Of a stretch of 22,942 nucleotides of DNA, positions 7,662-15,540 are shown piece after piece. Position numbers and translations under genes: made by a program. The stretch is from JBGTKH01 sp041744735 (GTDB lineage: Bacteria > Planctomycetota > Planctomycetia > Pirellulales > Pirellulaceae), in contig JBGTKH010000499.1 in assembly GCA_041744735.1 (NCBI GenBank), positions 1 to 22,942 on the forward strand, written 5' to 3'. The first letter of the stretch is position 1, and each line of letters opens with the position of its first letter. Under the pieces are notes generated by a model. The model made no database searches, was not told the origin of the DNA, and worked only from the letters and a program-made list of their open reading frames with translations.

Positions 7662-8974
7662 GTCGTTTCCACAGGCAGGAACTCATCGTGGGCTGGGATC
7701 AATCGAAACTTCAACGGGCGGCTGTCGCGGTTCATGGTCGCGATTGGGTGGGGACGTTTCTCGTCTGGGCATTGTGTTCGATGGGTGTGGGACGAATCCT
7801 ATGGTTCGGGAGGCCGCGACGGGCGGCGCTACAAATGACATCGTGGCTGCTGTCTCAACCGTCACATTTCGAGGACTGCAAAATTGAGGACTTCTCCTTT
7901 GATCCGGAATATCGCGACACGCTGGCGTGGAGTTGCCGAACGGATGGATTGCACGTCTTCGTCGACTGCGCCGAAGGCACCCGAGCGAGTCAGGTCTGCC
8001 ACGAGTATGCACAGCAGGACGCCGACATCCAATGGCTTGCCGGGGGAACATCGCAAGGCGGCTGGCTAAGCCGAACCGCATTCCACGAAGATCGACATCG
8101 GCGGCAAGTTGATGGCACGTGTCCGATCTCCGCAATGGCAGTCGCGGCCTTGCTTGCGGACTCGGTTCGAGCAGCATTGTGCCCAGTCCCGTCCGACGTC
8201 CCGGTCCCGAATGGGTATCTCGAATGGGAGTTTACTGACGTGTCCTCGAAGCGCGGGGTTGCGGTGCTCATCGGGGCTGGTGGGATCGGTGTGTACGCGG
8301 CGACACTGCTCGCCGCGCGGAGACACGGCTTCCTCGTGGTTGACGACGACCACGTGGAACAGTCAAACAGAAACCGGCAAGGGCTCTTCACTCAAGACGA
8401 CGCCGACAATTGCGTGAACAAGGCCGAAGCCACGCGACGGCGCTTGCAGACGCTCTTTCCCAAATCGCGAATCGTCGCATCGCCGCAACGGGTCGACGCG
8501 GGGTTCTCATCAACGCTTCGCCGCGTCCGGCCGCAGCCAACGGCGATTCTGTCCGCCGTCGATAATGCGCGCACGCGTCTTACGCTTCAGACTCTGGGTG
8601 CGGACGCCAAGTTGCCCGTGATCCAGGGGGGAACGGACGTATTCGGAGCGGATGTATTCACGCAAATTCCGGGCGGTCCGCTGTTGGACGACCAGATGCG
8701 CGGTGTATTGACCGATGCGGCGTCGCATGAAGCCGAATTGCAACGGCGGGTACACGGATGTGCGTTTGATCCCAGCTACGTCGTACCGGGAATGCTCGCC
8801 GCTGCGATGCTGGTCCGTCGCTTCGAGCAACTGCTCGCCACAGCAGCCGTCACCGCGTCGTACTCACCGATCCGGTGGCGACAAGGTTCGATTCCCCTTG
8901 AATCCTGGAGCTCATCCCATGACTTCGAATTCCCACTCGGCGACCTTGGCCAATTCGCTGTCGTCGCGAGCTGA
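7658..8974 (+). CDS. E1-like ThiF/MoeB-type adenylating enzyme with two ThiF halves
   Basis: 438 residues from ATG 7658 (ATGA overlap with the JAB stop). The C-terminal half is a complete E1 adenylation domain: nucleotide loop GAGGIG 206-211, DDD 229-231, NRNRQ 237-241 (arginine-finger region), NKAEA 254-258 (lysine), and VDN 301-303. Cys368 in GCAFDPS is a candidate thioester cysteine or zinc ligand. The N-terminal half also reads as a ThiF start (SRFHRQELIVGWDQ, then VAVHGRDWVG at 22-31, then SMGVGRILWFG). However, its nucleotide loop is degraded, so it is probably inactive and structural. Adenylating enzymes of this class activate the C-terminus of a ubiquitin-like protein with ATP. The tandem arrangement recalls eukaryotic E1s, which pair one inactive with one active half. 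Confidence 0.85.
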   Translation: MSRFHRQELIVGWDQSKLQRAAVAVHGRDWVGTFLVWALCSMGVGRILWFGRPRRAALQMTSWLLSQPSHFEDCKIEDFSFDPEYRDTLAWSCRTDGLHVFVDCAEGTRASQVCHEYAQQDADIQWLAGGTSQGGWLSRTAFHEDRHRRQVDGTCPISAMAVAALLADSVRAALCPVPSDVPVPNGYLEWEFTDVSSKRGVAVLIGAGGIGVYAATLLAARRHGFLVVDDDHVEQSNRNRQGLFTQDDADNCVNKAEATRRRLQTLFPKSRIVASPQRVDAGFSSTLRRVRPQPTAILSAVDNARTRLTLQTLGADAKLPVIQGGTDVFGADVFTQIPGGPLLDDQMRGVLTDAASHEAELQRRVHGCAFDPSYVVPGMLAAAMLVRRFEQLLATAAVTASYSPIRWRQGSIPLESWSSSHDFEFPLGDLGQFAVVAS

Positions 8975-9839
8975 CGAGTTAACTTCGCGGCATTCACGTG
9001 AAGGCACAACGGCCCTGCCGCCTCCATTGGTCGCGGCGCAAAGTCCACTCCACGAACTGCTGATCGACGAAATCGAAGGCGTACTTCCAAAACCGGTGGC
9101 CCAGCGACTTCGCGAGGCCAAGACTATCGCCCAGGTCCATGACTGGATTGCAGCAGCCGCTATGTACAAGTGGATCAAGGCGAATGAATCGGCTTCGCGG
9201 CGGTTCCTTGACGAGGTCGGCCAACACCCGTCGGACGCTTGCCTCTCGTTGGCGAAATCGATTGCACGAACGCTGAAGCCACAACCGCCAACCGACGACG
9301 CGCCGCGTTTGGACAGATGGGGTCTGCTAATCCAAGTGTCGTGCGCATTGCTGCTGTTGATGATGCGAGGAGCGTTCTTTGAATTCCTCACGGGACTTGC
9401 GGAGAAGTCTGCGTGGCGATTCGACTTCAGCGGAATGGTTCATTCCAGCGTTCTTCCCAACCTGATTTTTCAGTGCGGCTCTGTTTCGCCGCTGGTGACG
9501 GTTCTTCTGATGGGGTGCGGGACAAGTTGGCTGTTTCTCGAATCCCGGTTCGTACCACGTGTTGTCACGGCTTGCCGTGCTTGGCCCTTTCGACATCAGG
9601 CAACTCCCTCGCATCAAGATTGGCGCTCGGACGGAGTTGCATTCGTGTGGTGCATGCACGGCTTCCTCCTACAAGCCGGTCTCTTGATCCGATGCTTGCG
9701 GTTGGCCTTCGACCAACGACTTGTTCTTTGTCAAACACCGATTCTGGTTGCCGGGATTTGGGTCTGCACAGCCATCGTTGCCGCGGTGACTATTGCGGTG
9801 TTGTTGCAGCTTTTGATAGTAACCGAGCAACGAGATTGA
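8919..9839 (+). CDS. Multi-pass membrane protein, last gene of the ubiquitin-like operon
   Basis: 306 residues from ATG 8919, preceded by GGAG about 10 nt upstream, and overlapping the end of the E1 gene by 56 bp in another frame. Residues 1-130 are soluble with charged helices (LHELLIDEIEG, AKTIAQVHDWIAAAA). Hydrophobic segments follow at about 134-152, 185-206, 240-258 and 272-302, so three or four membrane helices are likely. No family is recognised. The overlap and same orientation place it in the conjugation operon. A membrane anchor, or an effector or target of modification, are possible roles, but none is shown by motif. Confidence 0.7.
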   Translation: MTSNSHSATLANSLSSRADELTSRHSREGTTALPPPLVAAQSPLHELLIDEIEGVLPKPVAQRLREAKTIAQVHDWIAAAAMYKWIKANESASRRFLDEVGQHPSDACLSLAKSIARTLKPQPPTDDAPRLDRWGLLIQVSCALLLLMMRGAFFEFLTGLAEKSAWRFDFSGMVHSSVLPNLIFQCGSVSPLVTVLLMGCGTSWLFLESRFVPRVVTACRAWPFRHQATPSHQDWRSDGVAFVWCMHGFLLQAGLLIRCLRLAFDQRLVLCQTPILVAGIWVCTAIVAAVTIAVLLQLLIVTEQRD

Positions 9840-9890
9840 GCACCGATCGGCGGCCAGTGGATCGATGGCCGGCAAATCATCATCCGGTGC
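9840..9890. other. Weak nested inverted repeat in convergent gap
   Basis: Between two convergent genes, GCACCG (9840-9845) pairs with CGGTGC (9885-9890), and CGGCC (9851-9855) with GGCCG (9867-9871). No T-tract follows on either strand. It might act as a weak bidirectional terminator, but the structure is not convincing. Confidence 0.25.
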
Positions 9891-9904
9891 GAGGCGGTTG
9901 GAAC

Positions 9905-11089
9905 TCATCGTCGATCCGCGCTCCCCCGCCACTTCCAGTCGCGCAGGACTTCCTCCACTTCCTGCATGCTCGTCGGGCGGTGGCTGGGCGCCAGTTCCAA
10001 ACAGCGCCGCGCGATGGCCCACACTTTCTTCGGCAGGCCGCCGCGGGTCAGCGCGCCGATGTCTTCACCCCGGTCGGGCAATTGACCGATGGCGGCATGC
10101 ACCAGAATCCGCGCCCAACTGTACAGGTCGGCCTGGACCGTGACTTCGCTCGGCCCGACTTCTTCGGCCCGGTAAGGGTCCTCCGGCCATTCGTTGCCGG
10201 GCGAGACAGTCGGTCCGCCGGCCAACAACTTCGCCAATTCAAAATCCGTCAACACGGCCCGGCCGTCCTCCTTGACCAACAGTACGCGCGAGGGTGCCAA
10301 CTCCCGCATCACAATCTGGGCGCGATGCAGCGCTCCCAGTCCGCTGGCAATTTCACGCATCAACCGGGGTAAGTCGGCCGGTGGAAAGCGACCGGCAGCC
10401 AAGCGGTCCGATAACGCAATCGCATCCAACCAGCGTTCGACCACCCACCAGCCATCCTCACCTGCCGTCGGCGTCGAACTAATCACTTCCGCCAAATGCG
10501 GATGCTGTCCGATCCGGTGGCAGACTTCGGGATGCCGCTGCAATTGTTCGCGCTTTCGATCTCGATCCGACGCGGCCAAGCCGCTCAACAAGTAGAACTT
10601 GCCGCGGCCGAACCGACCTTCGGTGTGCCGGTGCTTCATCCGGCAGAGAAAGAAGTGCAGGCCATTGGTGGCCGTGCGACCGCCCGGCTTCAACGCTTCG
10701 TCGACCGTCCACTCCCACTCGAGTCCCATGCTGGTTTTGGTCGGTGGCTCGTAATGCGGGTCGCGCGGATCGAGCAGTTCCAAGACGCTGCACGCGAAGT
10801 AGTCCGCAATGAATTTGGCTACGTCGCGCCGCACGCCCTCGCCTCGGAATGCCTTGTCAACAGTGTTTCTGGAGGCACTTCCTCGCTCCTGCGGCAATCT
10901 CTGGCCTGTCGCGCCATCCGTATTCAACATGTCCTTCAGTCGGTTGTTCGACAATCCGCGCGCGATCAGCAGCCGCTCCAGCTTCGAGCGGTCCAGGTAC
11001 ACCAATTCACTGTCCGTCGTCTGTTTGGCCACGGCGACTGCGGTCACTTTGAAAATGGGATGAACTTGAGAAGAGATTGACTGCCCCAA
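9905..11089 (-). CDS. HTH-protein kinase-like fusion, probable pseudokinase
   Basis: 394 residues from a TTG at 11089; no ATG is available before residue 54, so the start is uncertain and a GTG at 11047 is an alternative. Residues about 32-112 look like an XRE-type helix-turn-helix (LERLLIARGLSNNRLKDML, then ASRNTVDKAFRGEG). Residues about 125-390 follow the eukaryotic-type kinase plan: IGQHPHL, a helix IASGLGALH, the catalytic loop, DFE, and the C-lobe motifs DLYSWARIL and RPTSMQEVEEVL. Key residues are changed: the HRDxKxxN loop reads RELAPSRV, so the catalytic Asp is Glu and the Asn is Arg, and DFG reads DFE. A catalytically dead, ligand-sensing regulator is likely. It is divergent from the transfer module, with a 75-bp gap, and so is a candidate regulator of it. 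Confidence 0.75.
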   Translation of the reverse strand: MGQSISSQVHPIFKVTAVAVAKQTTDSELVYLDRSKLERLLIARGLSNNRLKDMLNTDGATGQRLPQERGSASRNTVDKAFRGEGVRRDVAKFIADYFACSVLELLDPRDPHYEPPTKTSMGLEWEWTVDEALKPGGRTATNGLHFFLCRMKHRHTEGRFGRGKFYLLSGLAASDRDRKREQLQRHPEVCHRIGQHPHLAEVISSTPTAGEDGWWVVERWLDAIALSDRLAAGRFPPADLPRLMREIASGLGALHRAQIVMRELAPSRVLLVKEDGRAVLTDFELAKLLAGGPTVSPGNEWPEDPYRAEEVGPSEVTVQADLYSWARILVHAAIGQLPDRGEDIGALTRGGLPKKVWAIARRCLELAPSHRPTSMQEVEEVLRDWKWRGSADRR

Positions 11090-11103
11090 TGTAGTCCAAT
11101 GTT

Positions 11104-11156
11104 CCTCGTCACGACCGGAGTGTTACGACCCGGTTCAAACGTTCCCCATGACGAGG
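11104..11156. promoter_or_regulatory. Inverted repeat in divergent gap, candidate operator
   Basis: CCTCGTCA (11104-11111) and TGACGAGG (11149-11156) are perfect 8-bp inverted repeats 37 bp apart, between the HTH-pseudokinase gene and the first gene of the transfer module. Two near-identical blocks, ACGACCGG and ACGACCCGG, lie between them. The right arm overlaps the ribosome site of the gene at 11165. Binding by the adjacent HTH protein is an inference from position. Confidence 0.35.
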
Positions 11157-11164
11157 AGTGTCTC

Positions 11165-11641
11165 ATGCTGAAATCCGTTTCCCAATTGTTCGAGCGTCTG
11201 GCCGAACGCTGTCTGGCGCTGGCCGGCGGTTTGCTGGCCTCAACAATCGAAACCGTTTGCCTGCGTCACCAAGCCGAACAGCAAACGCACCTTGAAGAGC
11301 TGGCTCGCTCCTTCGACTCCGACGGTCTCCCGGAGGTCGCCGCCAAGCTCCGCGAGCGGGCACTCCATCTGACTCATCATAACCCGGCGGCGACCGGTGA
11401 AACACTGCTACGAGAACTGAGCGACTCTGCCGAGGCGGGGAGGACTCACCAAAACACGGCGGTCCCACTGACGCTGAACACGGGCGGAATGTCCGCTTCG
11501 GGCCGCCGCACGGGAGGCCGGACCAAACGCGGACTCCCCTCGTTGACGCTCCCGGTCGGTGAAGCACCCGCCCCGGCCACCAGTGAGAGTCTCGCCTTGC
11601 CGCCCAGGGATTCGACTGCGTCACACGAGGAGGGGCCATGA
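11165..11641 (+). CDS. Hypothetical protein, first gene of the transfer module
   Basis: 158 residues from ATG 11165, with GAGGAG 8 nt upstream; an ATG at 11099 in the same frame lacks a comparable site and adds an unlikely N-terminus. Residues 1-90 are helical and charged (FERLAERCLALAGG, HLEELARSFDSDG, VAAKLRERALHL) and could form a helical bundle or coiled coil. Residues about 95-158 are low-complexity, rich in Gly, Ser, Pro and Thr, and probably disordered. No family is recognised. The stop overlaps the next start as ATGA, so the gene is translated together with the winged-helix protein that follows. Confidence 0.65.
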   Translation: MLKSVSQLFERLAERCLALAGGLLASTIETVCLRHQAEQQTHLEELARSFDSDGLPEVAAKLRERALHLTHHNPAATGETLLRELSDSAEAGRTHQNTAVPLTLNTGGMSASGRRTGGRTKRGLPSLTLPVGEAPAPATSESLALPPRDSTASHEEGP

Positions 11642-12279
11642 GTACGAACTTGTCTTTCACCCCGCGCGACTACGAACTGCTGCAAGCTTTGGTGCAAAAA
11701 GTCCGGCTCTTCAGCCTGCGTCAGATCGCTCGGCATTGGTGGGACGGAGACACCGCCAACGCCCGGCGGCGACTCAAGCAATACGCCGCCGTGGGACTGA
11801 TCCAACGCATTGAAGTCCAGGCGAAGCCATTGCCGGAACTCACACGACCCGTGATTTCCTGGCGCCCGCAGGAAGCGACTCCGAATTGCGACGCCATCGC
11901 CTACCAGCTCCAAGTCCGCTGGAAATCGACGCCCGTTCGATCTTGCTCGGCACTGGTCGCCACCGAGCGGTTGGCCCAGCACTACGGCGGACGGCGCAGC
12001 GGTGAGTTAAAGCACCCCTTGCAGGCGACGCACGACCTGGGTGTGGCGCAGATCTGGTTGCACTTGCAGGCGACGGCGACTGCGTGGGCCGATGCTTGGC
12101 GCGGCGAAGACATTCTGGCTCACACCCGCCGCGGAGAAAAGTGCCCGGACGCCTTCATCGTCAACGAACAACAGGAAGTGTTTTGCGTGATCGAGTTCGG
12201 CGGTGCGTACTCCGCCGAGCGCGTTCGTGAATTCCACGAAGATTGCGCCCAGCGCGGCCTTCCCTATCAACTGTGGTAA
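11638..12279 (+). CDS. Winged-helix replication-relaxation-like protein, type A copy 1
   Basis: 213 residues from ATG 11638. Residues 6-60 form a winged helix (FTPRDYELLQALVQKVRLFS, then an ARRRLKQYAAVGLI segment), the pattern at the start of replication-relaxation family proteins found next to mobilisation genes. The C-terminal 45 residues read PDAFIVN, a strand VFCVIEFGG, then REFHEDC and LPYQLW. This resembles the restriction-endonuclease-like core of that family (a D...E strand), but a full nuclease motif is not evident. The protein at 15537-16172 shares this architecture and the same C-terminal pattern, including the final LPYxxW. A DNA-binding role in transfer or replication control is inferred. 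Confidence 0.7.
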   Translation: MSTNLSFTPRDYELLQALVQKVRLFSLRQIARHWWDGDTANARRRLKQYAAVGLIQRIEVQAKPLPELTRPVISWRPQEATPNCDAIAYQLQVRWKSTPVRSCSALVATERLAQHYGGRRSGELKHPLQATHDLGVAQIWLHLQATATAWADAWRGEDILAHTRRGEKCPDAFIVNEQQEVFCVIEFGGAYSAERVREFHEDCAQRGLPYQLW

Positions 12280-12284
12280 GGACC

Positions 12285-13004
12285 ATGACAGACGAGTCTC
12301 TTCTCCATACCGGCGATCTAAGCGCGCGGGACCGGTCGATCCTGGAGCATCTTGCTCGCCACCGGATCACCACGTCGCAGGTGTTACGGCTCGTGCTTTT
12401 CTCGCACCTGAGCGTCAATGCGGTCATCAAGGTGGTCGGCCGCTTATGCCGGAGTGGATTGCTACAGCGCGTGCCCCTGCTGCATCGACATTGTTATTAC
12501 GTGCTGACCGCGAGTGCGGCGCGTGCCTTGGGTGTGTCCCACAAGCGAACTGGACCGCTGGGAGTGCAGGCCCTGCCGACCGAGTTTGCCGCGCTGCATT
12601 TTGCCTGTCTCAGCGGCGCGCCGCGTCTACGGCTAACGCCCGCCGAATTGAAGTCGGCTTATCCCTGGATGGAGTCGGCCTGGATTCGCGCCGCGCATTG
12701 CCTCGACCGATCGCGGCCCGAATCTGAATGCCTCGAACTGCTGCGCGTCGTGCAGGGAAGCGGGCCCGATCACGTCGCTCGTAAGTGCCAGGCTGATATT
12801 CGCCGCCGCCAGGGCAGTGCCTCGTTTCTGCACCTAGTCCAGCAGCAACGATTTCGGCTAGTCGTCATCGCCGCCACGCTGGAGAGCGCCAACGCCATCC
12901 GTCTCGCACTGGACAATCACGCTTGGCCGGACGGACTGGCCATTCATTTGACCGTACTGCCTCAACTACTTCCCTTTCTTGGAGGATCGCGAGATGCCAC
13001 GTAG
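12285..13004 (+). CDS. Winged-helix replication-relaxation-like protein, type B copy 1
   Basis: 239 residues from ATG 12285 with AAGG just upstream; the gap after the preceding stop is only 5 bp. Residues about 12-80 form a winged helix (LSARDRSILEHLARHRITT, then LCRSGLLQRV and YYVLTASAARALG), close to the usual replication-relaxation N-terminus. The C-terminal part has KCQADIRRR followed by a strand RFRLVVIAA and a final helix-strand unit. The protein at 16181-16906 shares these features (KCQQDVREH, RFEVTLVTA). Its 3' end overlaps the coupling-ATPase gene by 11 bp. The role is probably the same as its neighbour's: DNA binding within a transfer or replication complex. Confidence 0.7.
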   Translation: MTDESLLHTGDLSARDRSILEHLARHRITTSQVLRLVLFSHLSVNAVIKVVGRLCRSGLLQRVPLLHRHCYYVLTASAARALGVSHKRTGPLGVQALPTEFAALHFACLSGAPRLRLTPAELKSAYPWMESAWIRAAHCLDRSRPESECLELLRVVQGSGPDHVARKCQADIRRRQGSASFLHLVQQQRFRLVVIAATLESANAIRLALDNHAWPDGLAIHLTVLPQLLPFLGGSRDAT

Positions 13005-15540
13005 CGAGTATTACCAGGATGTCGGTAACCCCGTGCAGACCGCTCGCCTGCCGGCCACGCGTCCGATGCTGGCGTTACCGCATCCCAGCGCCGGATGGAC
13101 GGCTCAATGCGGCAGCGTCTGGAGACAGTTTCTGATCCATCAGGTGGTGTTGATTGCCACTCTCATTCTGACTCCTTGGAACACGATCCACCAATACCCG
13201 CTGCCGACCGTACTGCTGATCGCCTGCACACTCTGGTTTCTGTGGTTCAGTTACCGCAAGCATTGGGAATACGTGGCCATCGCGACTTTGGTGTCGGCTG
13301 CGATGATCACCATGGCCTTGCTCAGCCCGCCCATCCACTCGCTCCTTGGGCTCAGCGCCGCGGCGGGCGGCTTCTTGGCTTGGCAATTCGCGCAACATTG
13401 GACCGCCCTCTGCACGGCGTCACCGTTGGAGAGGCTTACAGCAGAACGACTCCGGCAGGAGTGGTCGTGTCCGCTGGCGCTATCCGCATCGATGCCGCTG
13501 GCGTTGGTTGTCTTCGGCTGGATCATCGGTAATGCCTACTTCCCGACGATGCTGCTATTGCTGTTCGTGAGCATTCAAGTCTGCTGCTTTCCGTGGGGAG
13601 AGCCACTGCGAAAGCTCCGCGTGTACTGGAGCGCAATCGCTTCCTGGTGCAGCTACAACAGCGGCAACGTCAGCTTGCCGGGGCTGCTGCCGAGCCCAGC
13701 CGGTTCGACGGCCGCGCGAATTGTGACGGCATCGCTGAGCGTAATTCTGGTCACCGGCACCTACGCGTTTTACTGCTTCTCTGACGTGCGGGCGCCGCAC
13801 ACGACGATTCCGGTTCGCGATTCGGCTGCCGCGAAGAATCTGGTTACTGTGGCCACCGGCGACAACTCCCAGATCGTTCCGGCGCTGCTGATTATCGCCG
13901 CCGGCAATGCGGCCTTGTTGGCAACGGCGCTGTTGCTCCCGGTGGCCTTGGTGAGCCCCATTCTGATCGAAGCCAACCGCTGGCGGCGCGAAAGTATCAG
14001 CGGGAAAAACTGGCGAACCCTGGTCCACGATATGCAGCACTCGCCGGATGTCACGGAGCGGCGGAGCTACTACATGGGCCGCGTCGTCAAGGACGGCAGC
14101 CCGTTGATCGTCCCCCGCGCCGTGTTTCAAGGGCACGCCCACTTTCCAGGTGACAGCGGTTCCGGCAAGACATCGTCCGGCCTGATTCCGTGGATCGAGC
14201 AGACGGTAGCCTTCGGCGATTGCAGCCTGATCGTCGTGGATCTGAAGGCCGATACGCTGGAGTTGTTGGCCACACTCACGACCGCCGCCGACTCGTTTCA
14301 ACAACGCACCGGCCAGCGCATGCCGCTCAAGTATTTCACGAATCAGTCGCACCTCAGCACGTATGCCTTCAATCCCCTGGCCCAGTCGTACTGGAGCGGG
14401 TTCGAGCCGTACGTCAAGACCGACTTTTTGAACGGGGCGGCCGGCATTCTCTACGGCAAAGGTTACGGCGAGGGCTGGTACACTTCGGCCAACGCCGCGG
14501 TCTCACACCACGTGCTTAAGAACTATCCCGACACAAAATCGTGTCGAGAATTGGCGGAGCGGATCAGGGCCACGTTTGCCTCGCCCAAGAGAAGCGGCTT
14601 GCATCCCGCCTTCTACACCGCCGGCGCCCACGTGCAGGAAGTCTTCGATCGGCTCGGTGCCTTCGATCCGCTGAATGTGGCTGCCGACAGTGGGCATCCG
14701 GACGAGGTCGTGCAGGCGGCGATCGACCTGACCGACGTCTTTCACCACCCACAGATCCTCTACTTCCACCTGTCGTCGATTGTCGCTTCCGGATCGTCCC
14801 CCGAGATTGCGAGGTTCGTGGTGTATTCGCTGTTGTGCGCCGCCAGTCAGACCAAACGTACTCATCCGGTGTTTCTGGTGATCGATGAGTTTCAGCGGAT
14901 GGTTGCCAAGAACGTCGAATCGCTGCTGCAGCTCGCCCGCAGCCTGGGCATCGGCGTAATCCTGGCCAATCAGAGCATGCAGGATTTAGGCGAACTGATC
15001 CCATCGATCGAAGCCAATTGCCGCTATCGCCAATGGTTCTCCGTGTCGTCGCTGGATGACCGCGACCGCCTGCTTAGGTCCGCCGGCGAGACCGTGGAGC
15101 GCTTCACGTCACGTTCATGGGGCTCGAATGCCAGTGGTGCCACATCGTCCACGACCATCTCCGAGAAGGTGATGAATCGCCTATCGGTCAACGACATTGC
15201 TTTGGCCAGCGACCACCCGATGCAGAGCATCGTTACCATCACGCGCGGCAGCGGCTATTCGCAGTTCGGCGGTCTGCCGGTTATTGTCACGTCGGATTAC
15301 CACATCAGCACTCAAGAGTACGAGCGACGCAAGGAGTTTGCGTGGCCAGCTTCGACCGCGGGGACTTACATCCCGCGCGAACATCAGCAGGCGGTTCGCC
15401 AAAAACCGCGTCTCCCTTCTGCGCCCCTGATCACGACGGAGATCATTCAGCCGCTACCCTTCGCGCGTCCGCCGCCGTTGATTGCGCCAGGCGAAAAGTC
15501 GCCAACGAAAAAGTCTCCCAAGAAAGGACGCCAACCGTGA
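12994..15540 (+). CDS. TraD/VirD4-type coupling ATPase with a large membrane domain
   Basis: 848 residues from ATG 12994, chosen for GGAGG 8 nt upstream. Residues about 45-330 are very hydrophobic, with roughly seven or eight predicted membrane helices; most coupling proteins have two to four. The ATPase domain follows: Walker A GDSGSGKT at 386-393, Walker B FLVIDEFQRM with D631 and E632, and a later NQSMQDLGELI segment like the sensor region of TraG/TraD/FtsK-related ATPases. The C-terminus is a basic, proline-rich tail. Coupling ATPases bring DNA to a secretion channel during conjugation. No relaxase and no other type IV secretion genes are in the window, so the channel used is unknown. The stop overlaps the GTG of the next gene. 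Confidence 0.85.
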   Translation: MPRSEYYQDVGNPVQTARLPATRPMLALPHPSAGWTAQCGSVWRQFLIHQVVLIATLILTPWNTIHQYPLPTVLLIACTLWFLWFSYRKHWEYVAIATLVSAAMITMALLSPPIHSLLGLSAAAGGFLAWQFAQHWTALCTASPLERLTAERLRQEWSCPLALSASMPLALVVFGWIIGNAYFPTMLLLLFVSIQVCCFPWGEPLRKLRVYWSAIASWCSYNSGNVSLPGLLPSPAGSTAARIVTASLSVILVTGTYAFYCFSDVRAPHTTIPVRDSAAAKNLVTVATGDNSQIVPALLIIAAGNAALLATALLLPVALVSPILIEANRWRRESISGKNWRTLVHDMQHSPDVTERRSYYMGRVVKDGSPLIVPRAVFQGHAHFPGDSGSGKTSSGLIPWIEQTVAFGDCSLIVVDLKADTLELLATLTTAADSFQQRTGQRMPLKYFTNQSHLSTYAFNPLAQSYWSGFEPYVKTDFLNGAAGILYGKGYGEGWYTSANAAVSHHVLKNYPDTKSCRELAERIRATFASPKRSGLHPAFYTAGAHVQEVFDRLGAFDPLNVAADSGHPDEVVQAAIDLTDVFHHPQILYFHLSSIVASGSSPEIARFVVYSLLCAASQTKRTHPVFLVIDEFQRMVAKNVESLLQLARSLGIGVILANQSMQDLGELIPSIEANCRYRQWFSVSSLDDRDRLLRSAGETVERFTSRSWGSNASGATSSTTISEKVMNRLSVNDIALASDHPMQSIVTITRGSGYSQFGGLPVIVTSDYHISTQEYERRKEFAWPASTAGTYIPREHQQAVRQKPRLPSAPLITTEIIQPLPFARPPPLIAPGEKSPTKKSPKKGRQP

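Noticed and set aside
9413..10372. 319-codon plus-strand frame spanning the membrane protein end and the pseudokinase
   Set aside because: It crosses two convergent genes in shadow frames and encodes no recognisable domain.
13555..14352. 265-codon minus-strand frame inside the coupling ATPase
   Set aside because: It is antisense to the Walker A region; composition is Arg/Gln-rich as expected for a GC-rich shadow frame.
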